Below are positions 1 to 7,245 of a stretch of DNA of 35,647 nucleotides, piece after piece. The stretch lies in NCBI GenBank assembly GCA_001917905.1, contig MNEX01000231.1:1-35647 (forward strand). Direction: 5' to 3'. The translations under genes were made by a program, and so were the position numbers. Under the pieces are notes generated by a model, which did not search any database, was not told the DNA's origin, and saw nothing but the letters and a program-made list of their open reading frames with translations. This DNA comes from Acidobacteria bacterium 13_1_40CM_65_14. Its GTDB lineage: Bacteria > Acidobacteriota > Vicinamibacteria > Vicinamibacterales > CAVVIG01. The first letter of the stretch is position 1. Each line of letters starts with the position of its first letter.

Positions 1-1218
1 GGCGGCGCCGTAGCGGCGCGCGCAGTTCTGCGCCGGACGATAGAGCTGGCCGCCGATCGTGAAGCAGGCGCCCGCGGGACGGCTGGATCGCGTATCCGAC
101 TTGACCGGATTCAGCGGATGCGGCTGCCACCGGCCGCACCAGTCGGTCGCGAAGAACGCGTACAGCTCCGTCTGATCCTCGTCGCCCTGCTTCGTGCAGA
201 ACATCCACCACGTCTCGTCGTGCTCGACGAGCGTCGCGTCGACGAACGGAAATCCCGTCAGCAGATCGCGATGAGGCATCCACGATCGTCCGCCATCGTC
301 CGACACGAACGAAGAGACGCACCGCGCACCTGATGTTTCCGGCACGCAGAACAGCCGGCCGTCCCGCCGAAGGAGGAACGGATACGACGCCGATTGCGGC
401 AGTGCGCCGGCGTCGCGCCGGCACACGAGCTCGCCTGAACGGCCGACCTCGATCTCGACGAGACGCTTCACGCGCGATGGATAGATGTATTCCTCCACCA
501 GCACTCGCGTGCGATCGCCACAGACCGCGAGCGGAAACGGATCGGCATAGAAGCGATCGGACGGTTGGCCGTCGAGCCACGTCGGCTCGGGCAACGTGCC
601 GCGCTGCATCACTTCCTCGATGTCGACTGGTATGACGCCGATCGTCCACCGCTGGCGCGCCAACCAGCTGCGCACCGTGTCCACGGCATCGATGCGCGCG
701 GTGCCGAGCGGCGTCGGTGGCTCAGGCGGTAACGGGTCGCGGCATCCCGCCGTCGATTGTGGAATGCGATCGACGACGCGGCGATCGCCGAGCTGAATCT
801 GCCGCAGGACACGAGCGGCCCACGGCGCCACGCGATCGCCGACCGACTTGGTGCCCCAACCTTCAGCCGTTCGCGCGCGATACCAGCCCTCGTGCAGCAC
901 GACCGCGCGGTCGGGATCGGGAGTCACGCGATAGAGTCGCGCGTTTGTGCCAGGCGCGCCTTCGGCGAAAAGCGCGCCGTCGCCGAATCCGTACCGCCAG
1001 ACACCGAATCGCGGCTCGACGCTCGAAACCGCGCCGGCAAGATCCACGACGGCGTCACAACATTGCGGATTGCGGATTGCGGATTGCGGATTGATTGACG
1101 ATTGGATGTCGAAGTCGAGTCCGGGCGTCTCGCCGAGAGAATCGATGACTGCGCGATTCCACCGCAGCGCGCGCGCATGGGGAATGACGGCCACGCGCAA
1201 CCGGTTGTCGCTCGGCAT
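1..1218 (-). CDS. GINT1-like glycan/glycolipid-modifying protein, C-terminus off the left edge
   Basis: An uninterrupted minus-strand frame runs from ATG at 1218 past base 1, giving about 405 residues. The first ~120 residues look like a Rossmann or formyltransferase-like half (IPHARALRWNRAVIDSL, then RFGVWRYGFGDG). From about residue 205 it resembles the propeller-type N-terminal domain of plant glucosamine inositolphosphorylceramide transferase (GINT1) and bacterial relatives: FYADPFPL, VEEYIYPSR, SYPFLLRRDG, VDATLVEHDETWWMF, HPLNPVKSDTRSSRPAG and LYRPAQNCARRYG. Bacterial relatives usually sit beside sugar or lipid glycosyltransferases, as here, where a glycosyltransferase diverges 22 bp away. 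A heptamer repeat is read in frame near codons 43-52. Start choice rests on this ATG lying 9 nt after a TATTCT hexamer; an in-frame GTG seven codons upstream is the alternative. Family confidence is good; donor and acceptor are unknown. Confidence 0.7.
   Translation of the reverse strand, partial: MPSDNRLRVAVIPHARALRWNRAVIDSLGETPGLDFDIQSSINPQSAIRNPQCCDAVVDLAGAVSSVEPRFGVWRYGFGDGALFAEGAPGTNARLYRVTPDPDRAVVLHEGWYRARTAEGWGTKSVGDRVAPWAARVLRQIQLGDRRVVDRIPQSTAGCRDPLPPEPPTPLGTARIDAVDTVRSWLARQRWTIGVIPVDIEEVMQRGTLPEPTWLDGQPSDRFYADPFPLAVCGDRTRVLVEEYIYPSRVKRLVEIEVGRSGELVCRRDAGALPQSASYPFLLRRDGRLFCVPETSGARCVSSFVSDDGGRSWMPHRDLLTGFPFVDATLVEHDETWWMFCTKQGDEDQTELYAFFATDWCGRWQPHPLNPVKSDTRSSRPAGACFTIGGQLYRPAQNCARRYGAA
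1062..1091. repeat. Heptamer tandem repeat (attgcgg) inside a coding region
   Basis: Four perfect 7-bp units attgcgg in a row, followed by a degenerate attgatt. On the minus strand it is read in frame as part of the GINT1-like protein (NPQSAIRNPQ). Repeats of this kind recur in acidobacterial spacers; here it lies between two conserved segments, probably in a surface loop. Confidence 0.85.
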
Positions 1219-1240
1219 GCCGGCTGTAGAATAGCGCACC
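1219..1240. promoter_or_regulatory. Shared bidirectional -10 region for two divergent genes
   Basis: The 22-bp gap between the divergent starts at 1218 (minus) and 1241 (plus) holds one near-palindromic element. The plus strand reads TAGAAT at 1227-1232, 8 nt before GTG 1241. The minus strand reads TATTCT at 1233-1228, 9 nt before ATG 1218. A weak plus-strand -35, TTGTCG, lies at 1205-1210 with a 16-nt spacer. The spacing would give leaderless or nearly leaderless mRNAs on both strands. Inferred from sequence only. Confidence 0.45.
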
Positions 1241-3313
1241 GTGTCCCATGCATCGGCCGCGCCGATCATCGTCACTGCCGCCGATCACCGGTACGCCCGC
1301 TCCCTCGCGCAGCTTCTCCTGAGCGTCGAGCGTCACAGCGACGACGAGCTGCCGCGTGTGGTCATCGTCGATCTGGGTCTGACGAACGGCGACCGGAATC
1401 TGCTGGCGCGGCGATTCCCCTGGTGCGGCGTCGAGCCGTTTCCGTTCGACGCGCATCCGGCGCACGTGCGGCGCCTCGAGATCTGCGCGTGGAAGCCGAT
1501 CGCGATCGACGAGACCGTGCGGCACCATGGCGGCCCCGTGCTGTGGCTCGACAGCGCGACGATCATCCACGAGCCGCTCGCGCCCGTCTTCGATCGCATC
1601 ACGCATGACGGATTGCTCACGCTTGCCGGGCAATCACCCATCGCGCGCTGGTGCCACGAGGCGACGCAGCGGTTCATCGGCGCATCGGCGAAGGATGTGC
1701 AGGCGCGCTGCCGGTCGGCGGGCATTCTCGGGTTCGACGGTTCACGCGCGGACGTTCGTCAGCTCGTCGCCGATTGGCGCAGCCTCGCGCTCATTCCCGA
1801 GTGCATCGCCCCACCCGGTGCGACGCGCGCGAATCATCGGTACGACCAGGCGATCCTCAGTCTCCTGTTGGTCCGGCTGAAGCCGGACACCACCTGCGGG
1901 AAGATCGACTCCAATCTGGCGGTGTCCGGCGTTAGCCGGACCGACGGAATCGACGAAGAGATCGACATCAGCTCGGTGCGGCCGCTGCAATGGGCGTCGA
2001 CGCGCAACACGGTGGCGCCGTGGGTGCCGCTCGCGCTCGATCCGATCGTACGCGCGTATTACGCGATGTACAAGGCCGCAGACCGCGCGTTGATCCGCGC
2101 GCGATCGAGACACGTGATTCGCGACGCGGCGTTCGCGATCGAGGATCTCATCGCACGTGCGCTCGCGGCAGTGTTTCTCATGCGAGCGACGCGGCGCGGG
2201 CGCCGGTTCCTCCGCGCGAAGTCCGACCTCGCCGGCCGGGCGTGTCATTGCGCGACGGCAGAGGGCGACGTGCATGTGGTTCACAGCGAGGGGCTCCGCG
2301 AAGGATGCGACGTCATCATCGACTACGCGAGCAACGTGGAGAATCCCGGTCGGCCGCAGATTCCGTTGTCGCTCCTGACGGTCCGGCTGAAGCCGGACAC
2401 CACCACCGGCGAGACGATCGCGTCGCAGATCGGCGCCGGCGATACCGTCCATGTGAAGACCGACCATCTGGACACGTTTGTGCGCGACATCCTGCCGCGC
2501 GCCGCAGGTCCGATCGTCCTCGTCACCGGCGATTCGGACATCAGTCCCGTCCGGCGATTCGAACATCTTCTGGACGACGGCCGGCTGCTCCACTGGTTCG
2601 CGCAGAACTGCGACGTGGCGTACGACCACCCGCATCTGACACGGATTCCGATCGGCCTCGACAATCCGATCTACACGAAGCTCGAGAAGCGGCTCGGGTT
2701 CGCCGTCGGCGCGATGGTCGGCAAGATCCCGTTCGACGCGACCTTCAGCCACAACGCGATGGGCAATCAGGCGCAGCTGCAGGACGTGAAGCGCCGGATG
2801 ACGCGGACCCTCGACGAGAAGCCGGCGCGCGTGCTCTGCACGTTCCATCGCAATCAGCAGCTGCTGCCCAACGCCGACACGATTCCGGATCGCGCCGAGG
2901 CGTACGCTGTGCTGCGCGATCATCCGGACTGCGACTTCGTCGAGAAACGCCTGCCGCAGCAGGAGTACTGGCGGATTCATGATGACTTCGCGTTCGAGGT
3001 ATCGCCGCGCGGCAAAGGACTCGATTGCTTCCGCACCTGGGAGTGCCTCTTCCTCGGGACCATCCCGATCGTGAAGACCTCGCCGCTCGACGCGCTCTAT
3101 CGGCAGGAGCAGTTCCCGGTCGTGATCGTCGAGTCGTACGAAGAGATCACGTCCGCGAACCTTCGACGCTGGAAGATGCAGCTCGAAGGCTGCTTCACGC
3201 CTGAACTGATCCGAAGATTGTCGAATGACTACTGGCTGGAACGGATCCGCGGTGTGGCGCGTTCAGTGGACGAGATCGCGCAGCGTGGTGTCGACGCGGG
3301 TGCCCGCGTATAG
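1241..3313 (+). CDS. Two-domain glycosyltransferase (GT-A-like N-terminus, exostosin/RXYLT1-like C-terminus)
   Basis: 690 residues from a GTG start that lies 8 nt after TAGAAT. Residues ~8-200 resemble a GT-A nucleotide-sugar fold (IIVTAADHRYARSLAQLLLS, ICAWKPIAI, VLWLDSATII, then GILGF). Residues ~340-690 resemble the exostosin/GT47-type or RXYLT1-type domain: GDTVHVKTDHLDTFV, VLVTGDSDIS, HLTRIPIGLDN, the hallmark VSPRGKGLDCFRTWECLFLG, then IPIVKTSPLDALY and DYWLERIRG. The 140-residue linker contains two palindromic repeat copies and a third lies at its C-terminal end, all in frame (V211-T218, ~229-236, V381-T388). Probably builds a glycan or glycolipid headgroup in two steps. The last 51 nt overlap the convergent TPR gene. 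Sugar specificity cannot be read from the sequence. Confidence 0.75.
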   Translation: MSHASAAPIIVTAADHRYARSLAQLLLSVERHSDDELPRVVIVDLGLTNGDRNLLARRFPWCGVEPFPFDAHPAHVRRLEICAWKPIAIDETVRHHGGPVLWLDSATIIHEPLAPVFDRITHDGLLTLAGQSPIARWCHEATQRFIGASAKDVQARCRSAGILGFDGSRADVRQLVADWRSLALIPECIAPPGATRANHRYDQAILSLLLVRLKPDTTCGKIDSNLAVSGVSRTDGIDEEIDISSVRPLQWASTRNTVAPWVPLALDPIVRAYYAMYKAADRALIRARSRHVIRDAAFAIEDLIARALAAVFLMRATRRGRRFLRAKSDLAGRACHCATAEGDVHVVHSEGLREGCDVIIDYASNVENPGRPQIPLSLLTVRLKPDTTTGETIASQIGAGDTVHVKTDHLDTFVRDILPRAAGPIVLVTGDSDISPVRRFEHLLDDGRLLHWFAQNCDVAYDHPHLTRIPIGLDNPIYTKLEKRLGFAVGAMVGKIPFDATFSHNAMGNQAQLQDVKRRMTRTLDEKPARVLCTFHRNQQLLPNADTIPDRAEAYAVLRDHPDCDFVEKRLPQQEYWRIHDDFAFEVSPRGKGLDCFRTWECLFLGTIPIVKTSPLDALYRQEQFPVVIVESYEEITSANLRRWKMQLEGCFTPELIRRLSNDYWLERIRGVARSVDEIAQRGVDAGARV
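1870..1942. repeat. Paired, inverted palindromic elements (VRLKPDTT family) in frame
   Basis: Two ~20-bp palindromes, gtccggctgaagccggac at 1871-1888 and its inverted relative gtccggcgttagccggac at 1924-1941, face each other across about 35 bp. Each can form a short hairpin and together they can form a larger one. They are translated as VRLKPDTT and as SGVSRT in the glycosyltransferase linker. A REP-like organisation with coding tolerance. Confidence 0.85.
2380..2402. repeat. Third palindromic VRLKPDTT element in the same gene
   Basis: The same 18-bp palindrome gtccggctgaagccggac at 2381-2398, in the same orientation as the copy at 1871 and again translated as VRLKPDTT. It sits between two conserved strands (IPLSLLT and ETIASQIGAGD) of the C-terminal domain, consistent with insertion into a surface loop. 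Confidence 0.85.
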
Positions 3314-3961
3314 CGCAGCGCTCACCGTATCCGCGACGTGGCGCTCATCGGACGACAGCCGCGCCTGAAGTCCCGCGTCACGTGGACAGGCTTCGGCGCC
3401 GCGCGCCCACACCTCACGCGCGTTCGCGCGATCCTCGAGCCGCCAGTAGCCATCGCCGATCGACGCGTACACGCGCGCCACGAGCGGGCGCGGCGTCTCC
3501 GGCGTGACGAGGGTGAGGGCCTGCTGCAGATCGGCGATGCCGCGCGACATGCGCCTGAAGATGAAGTTGTTGTAGTAGAGATTCACCAGGCCGCGGATGT
3601 AGTACGCCATCACCGACGGCTGCCGCTCGATCGATTTGGTGGCGGCGCCGACGGCATCGCGCCCCAGATACAGCCGGCGGATGTCGCCAGACGAAGGCAC
3701 CTTGTCGACGTACGCGAGCGCGAGGCTGATGTAGATGTTCGGCCCGCTGCCTTTCCGCTTCGCGAGCGTCTCGAGCGCATCAATCGATCGATCGAAATCG
3801 CCCGACGCGATCACGAGCTGGCGATACTCGGCCGCGACCTTGAGGTTCTCGGGATCGCGCTGCACCGCCTGTTCGAGATCATTCAACCCGGGGCGGACAC
3901 GCGGGTCCGCCCCTATAACAGGTCGCCACGTCGCGACCACGAGCGCGACGAGCAGGATCAT
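3263..3961 (-). CDS. TPR-repeat protein with N-terminal hydrophobic anchor
   Basis: 232 residues. ATG at 3961 overlaps the stop of the upstream outer-membrane gene in an ATGA quartet (3958-3961), which suggests translational coupling. A short hydrophobic start (MILLVALVVATW) is followed by helical TPR-like repeats: LEQAVQRDPENLKVAAEYRQL, then SIDALETLAK, then later motifs such as YIRGLVNLYYNN and GDGYWRLEDRANAREVWARG. The segment GADPRVRPG (about residues 17-25) is encoded by an inserted palindrome. Likely a periplasmic or membrane-attached scaffold working with the outer-membrane protein; no catalytic motif is visible. Its 3' end overlaps the convergent glycosyltransferase gene by 51 nt. Confidence 0.75.
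   Translation of the reverse strand: MILLVALVVATWRPVIGADPRVRPGLNDLEQAVQRDPENLKVAAEYRQLVIASGDFDRSIDALETLAKRKGSGPNIYISLALAYVDKVPSSGDIRRLYLGRDAVGAATKSIERQPSVMAYYIRGLVNLYYNNFIFRRMSRGIADLQQALTLVTPETPRPLVARVYASIGDGYWRLEDRANAREVWARGAEACPRDAGLQARLSSDERHVADTVSAALYAGTRVDTTLRDLVH
3890..3913. repeat. Palindromic element ggggcggac...gtccgcccc in frame in the TPR gene
   Basis: Perfect 9-bp arms (3890-3898 and 3905-3913) around a 6-nt loop. Read on the minus strand it encodes the GADPRVRPG segment just after the membrane anchor. It is a different family from the VRLKPDTT palindrome. Confidence 0.8.
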
Positions 3962-6321
3962 CGTTCGAACCGCACCTGCAGGCGGAACTGACGGAATTCA
4001 GAGTTGTAGAACGTGCCGAACGCCTTCGATCCGATGTTGGCCTGCACGTCGGACGGCAGAAACGAATTCAGCGCGTTGTACGCCCGCACGCCGATCCACG
4101 GCTGCCACTTCGCGATGTGGAAGCGATGCTCGACGCCGAGATCCTGCCGGAACCGGATCGGAAACCGATGCGAATTGCGCGGGCCCACGAAATCGAGCGC
4201 CTCGTCGACAACCGAGTACGGCAGCCCGGTGCGGAGATCGGTAATCCCCACGAGCAGCCAGCGCGGCGTCGGCATCCAGCGGCCGCGCGCCAACAGGCGA
4301 TGCGGCACGTCGGTCGCCGCCGGGCCGAAGACGTTCGGACCGATCACGGGCGCCAACATCGTGTTGAAGAACCCGGCGAACGCGTTCAGATCGGACTGCA
4401 CCATCGCGTGCGCGTACGAGACGTTCAGGTCCGCGGCCGGCGATCGCGTGTAGTGGAACCCGACCTCGAGGTCGCGGTAGTGCGAGCGTCCTTCGCTCCG
4501 GAGCCACAGCTCGCCCGCGCCGTTCTGCTGGCGCGGATCGACAATCAGTTCGTGCGAGCCGCGCCGCTCGAGCAAGCTGGCGCGGACCGACCACGTGGGC
4601 GACAGCCGGTAGTCGTACGACACATCCCAGGTGGAGCTGCGCGCGGTCCGGAGATCAGGCTGCGTGACGTGCGCGAAGCGGATGCCCGGCGCCAGCGGCG
4701 TGACACCGTTGGCGGCCAATCTCGTGTCGAGCGCGGTCTCGAACTGATCGAATGCGCCGGCCGCTGACGGCGTGCGCTCGAAAAACAATCCGTATCCGCC
4801 GCGAAGCACCGCGCTGCCCGACTCGTTGAGCAGCACTGCCGCGCCGACGCGCGGCGTCACGTTCCACCGCTGCACGACACCGTCGCGATCCAGGCGCGCG
4901 CCGTACTCCGCGTACCACCGCGTCGTCGGCTGCACGCGATCCTGCGCGAAGAAGGCGACGTCGGTGCTCTCGACGTGCTGCGAGGACAATCCCTCGTACT
5001 CGAGGCGGCGAGCGAGCGTGCCGTCTGCGCGATAGATCAGCACCGGACGGCTGCCGCTCGATCCGTCGTAGCGGTTGTGCAGCACGTCGACGCCGACCTT
5101 GAAGAGGTGCAGCCCGGTCTTGCCGCCGTCGGCCGATCCGGACAGCGTTTCGATCGCCTGGATCGTCGACGGCGTGCGCCGCTGCGTGTTGAAGAAGTTG
5201 CCGAGCGCGTTGTCGGGCCACAGCTGCATCGCCGCGGTGCCCTGACCGGCGAGCTCCGTGCGAGAGGTGTGGACCTGCACGGTCGACTCGCCCACGAATG
5301 TGTCACGCCACAGCGCGCGCTCGGTGACGGCGGCATGATTCACCCAGTCGTGGACGTTGACCGTCGCGTCCGGCGGAGTGAACGTGCCGAGCGAGGCCTT
5401 CGTCGTGACGCTCGGGAACAGGCCGCCCATCGCGATCATCGAGTGGCGCGGCGAGAGATTCGCGTCGAGACGCGTGAACGAGCTGAACCAATGCGTCGTG
5501 TAGCGCTCCTCCTCCGGGCGGCTCGGCACGTCGTCGGTGCTGTACCGATACTGCGCCGCCTGTTGGAGGAACAACCGGTCCTTCACGATCGGTCCGCCGA
5601 GCTCGAGCCGCGGCCCGAAGCCGGAGATGCCTTTGATGTTGTAGAGATCCTGATGCCGCTTGGAGCGGAACGTCGGGTCGAGGCTGTTCAACCGGACTTT
5701 CCACTGATCGCCCGCGCGCCGCGTCTGAATCACGACGAGGCCGGACGAGAAGCGGCCGTACTCCACGGCGTACGGATTCGGCAGCACCGCCACCGAATCA
5801 ATCGCGTCGTCGGGCAGCGTCAGGTGCACGAGCCCCATGGCCGGATCGGTGAGCGTGGTCGCGCCGATCTGCATGCCGGCCTGCGTCGGCCGTCCGCCTT
5901 TGATGCTGACGCCGCCGGGCACTTCGATCACGCTTGCGAGCAGGCGCAGCGCGGATTGCAGTCCGCCGCCCGACGCGAGTTGATCCACTTCTTTCGCGCC
6001 GATGGAATCGGTCGTGCTGAGCGTGTCAGCGGTGGAGACGATCGCGGCCGGCGCCACGACGGTGACCGTGTCAGTCAGCGTCGCAATCGGAAGATCGATA
6101 GACAGCTGGGACGATTGGCCGGCAGCCACGATCGCCTGCACGTTGGCGGTCGTGAAGCCCTCGAGCGAGACGACGAGGGTGTACTTGCCGGACGCAAGCG
6201 CGGCGACGAGAAAGTGTCCATCACCGTCGCTCAGAAGCGAGGTCACGGGGTTCCCCGCCGCATCGCGCACGACGATTTGCGCGCCGCCAAGAGGAATGGT
6301 GCCGCTCTGGGTCGCGACCAC
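3958..6321 (-). CDS. Oar-like TonB-dependent receptor, 5' end apparently frameshifted
   Basis: 787 residues are open from a GTG at 6321, but the true N-terminus is probably in another frame (see 6322-6421). The start of the frame is a carboxypeptidase-regulatory beta-sandwich (GTIPLGGAQIVVRDAAGNPV, DGHFLVAALASGKYTLVVSLEGF). Next comes a plug-like domain (VEVPGGVSIKGGRPTQAG, LPNPYAVEYGRFSSGLVVIQT) and then a beta-barrel of alternating strands (RWYAEYGARLDRDG, VLRGGYGLFFERTPSA) ending in QFRLQVRFER, a fair beta-signal. The organisation is that of Oar/SusC-like outer-membrane receptors abundant in Acidobacteria, shorter than the usual ~1000 residues. No TonB box is obvious. Likely role is uptake or export of a large substrate. 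It is co-transcribed with the downstream TPR gene through a 4-nt overlap. Confidence 0.8.
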   Translation of the reverse strand: MVATQSGTIPLGGAQIVVRDAAGNPVTSLLSDGDGHFLVAALASGKYTLVVSLEGFTTANVQAIVAAGQSSQLSIDLPIATLTDTVTVVAPAAIVSTADTLSTTDSIGAKEVDQLASGGGLQSALRLLASVIEVPGGVSIKGGRPTQAGMQIGATTLTDPAMGLVHLTLPDDAIDSVAVLPNPYAVEYGRFSSGLVVIQTRRAGDQWKVRLNSLDPTFRSKRHQDLYNIKGISGFGPRLELGGPIVKDRLFLQQAAQYRYSTDDVPSRPEEERYTTHWFSSFTRLDANLSPRHSMIAMGGLFPSVTTKASLGTFTPPDATVNVHDWVNHAAVTERALWRDTFVGESTVQVHTSRTELAGQGTAAMQLWPDNALGNFFNTQRRTPSTIQAIETLSGSADGGKTGLHLFKVGVDVLHNRYDGSSGSRPVLIYRADGTLARRLEYEGLSSQHVESTDVAFFAQDRVQPTTRWYAEYGARLDRDGVVQRWNVTPRVGAAVLLNESGSAVLRGGYGLFFERTPSAAGAFDQFETALDTRLAANGVTPLAPGIRFAHVTQPDLRTARSSTWDVSYDYRLSPTWSVRASLLERRGSHELIVDPRQQNGAGELWLRSEGRSHYRDLEVGFHYTRSPAADLNVSYAHAMVQSDLNAFAGFFNTMLAPVIGPNVFGPAATDVPHRLLARGRWMPTPRWLLVGITDLRTGLPYSVVDEALDFVGPRNSHRFPIRFRQDLGVEHRFHIAKWQPWIGVRAYNALNSFLPSDVQANIGSKAFGTFYNSEFRQFRLQVRFER

Positions 6322-6421
6322 CCCTACGATCTGTCCCGCCGCAGCCGATGGCCGCGCTGATGACGACAGCGAAAAGAAGAGTGAGTCCGGCTATGCGGAA
6401 CAATGAGCGCGTCGGCGTCAA
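6322..6421 (-). other. Out-of-frame signal peptide belonging to the outer-membrane receptor
   Basis: A TTG at 6421, preceded by GAAGG five bases upstream, opens a frame that reads as a good signal peptide (SLFRIAGLTLLFAVVISA). It lies in a different frame from the receptor. The receptor frame itself, upstream of GTG 6321, reads RPSAAAGQIVGVV back to a TAG with no usable start. Joining them near 6360 gives ...FAVVISA-RPSAAAGQIVGVV..., a normal export signal and mature start. Either a single-base sequencing or assembly error or a real frameshift. Confidence 0.6.
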
Positions 6422-6483
6422 GAAAACCTTCAGTCGGGGAGCTTCTAGTTTAACTTACAAGCGAGAACTTACGAAACTCAGAA

Positions 6484-7245
6484 CTATGTGGCGACTGGCG
6501 GCAGTTGATTGCCGACCGCGGGCCAGATGTGCTGCACGACGCGTGCGTACTGCTGCTCGTCATCGATCTCGCCCCAGCACAGATCCTTGACGACGATCGC
6601 GGCAATCGGATAGAGACGCGCCACCGCGACGAGCGCGTCCGTCTCGTAATCCATGCGGCCGTGGCCGTGCGCATCGACGAAGCCTTTGAACGCGTGGAGC
6701 ATCGTCGTCGCGGCGGACGCGGACAGCCGCGTGATGCCGACCAATTCGCCAGTGATGGCCGGGAGCTCGTGCGCAATCTTGGTCATCGCGTGCAGCCGGC
6801 CTTCCGGCGCGTACACCCACACTTCGTCGCCCGCCTTGGTCGGCCCCGAGACGAGCGTCGAGTCGGACGCCGCCGCGCTCAGCATCGTCGTCAGCGCGCG
6901 CGACTCATAGACGATGTCGCTTTCGAGCACGAGGACGTCGTGCTGGACGCGATCGAGCGCGATGGCCAGCGACGCCATGCTCCCCGTGTTCGCGAACTTG
7001 TCGTTGCGCGCGAGGTGAATGTCCGGCTGGCCGGCGGCGAATCGTTCGTAATAGTCGGCGGCGTAGCCGGTCACGATCGTGATGTGGTTGATGCCCGCGC
7101 TCCGGAGCAGGCGCACCGATCGGCCGACCAGCGTCTCGCCGTCAATCTCGATCAGTCCCTTGGGCCGATCGTCGGCCACCGATCGCAGTCGCGTCCCGAG
7201 GCCGGCCGCAAGAATGATGGCGTGGCGCACGGACACGTTCACCAT
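6484..7245 (-). CDS. Stand-alone sugar/choline-phosphate-type nucleotidyltransferase
   Basis: 253 residues of the LicC/PntC-like nucleotidyltransferase fold. The signature ILAAGLGTRLRSVADDRPKG (10-30) has the nucleotide-binding glycines, Arg19 and the PK pair. A metal-binding LESDIVYE follows, then SGPTKAGDEVWVYA and a late WGEIDDEQQY. ATG at 7245 directly abuts the TGA of the decarboxylase beta subunit (7248-7246), so it is translated in the same operon. In phosphonate pathways this fold makes CMP-2-aminoethylphosphonate or another CMP-phosphonate from CTP. The cassette also carries a second such domain fused to PEP mutase, so one may handle a different headgroup. Substrate assignment is inference. 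Confidence 0.8.
   Translation of the reverse strand: MVNVSVRHAIILAAGLGTRLRSVADDRPKGLIEIDGETLVGRSVRLLRSAGINHITIVTGYAADYYERFAAGQPDIHLARNDKFANTGSMASLAIALDRVQHDVLVLESDIVYESRALTTMLSAAASDSTLVSGPTKAGDEVWVYAPEGRLHAMTKIAHELPAITGELVGITRLSASAATTMLHAFKGFVDAHGHGRMDYETDALVAVARLYPIAAIVVKDLCWGEIDDEQQYARVVQHIWPAVGNQLPPVAT

Noticed and set aside
1742-2980. A 412-codon minus-strand frame opposite the two-domain glycosyltransferase
   Set aside because: No family features; it even contains the repeat palindromes as GVRLQPD strings, showing these can be read on any strand.
4975-6360. A 461-codon plus-strand frame opposite the outer-membrane receptor
   Set aside because: Arg/Val-rich without motifs; the opposite strand has barrel and plug features.
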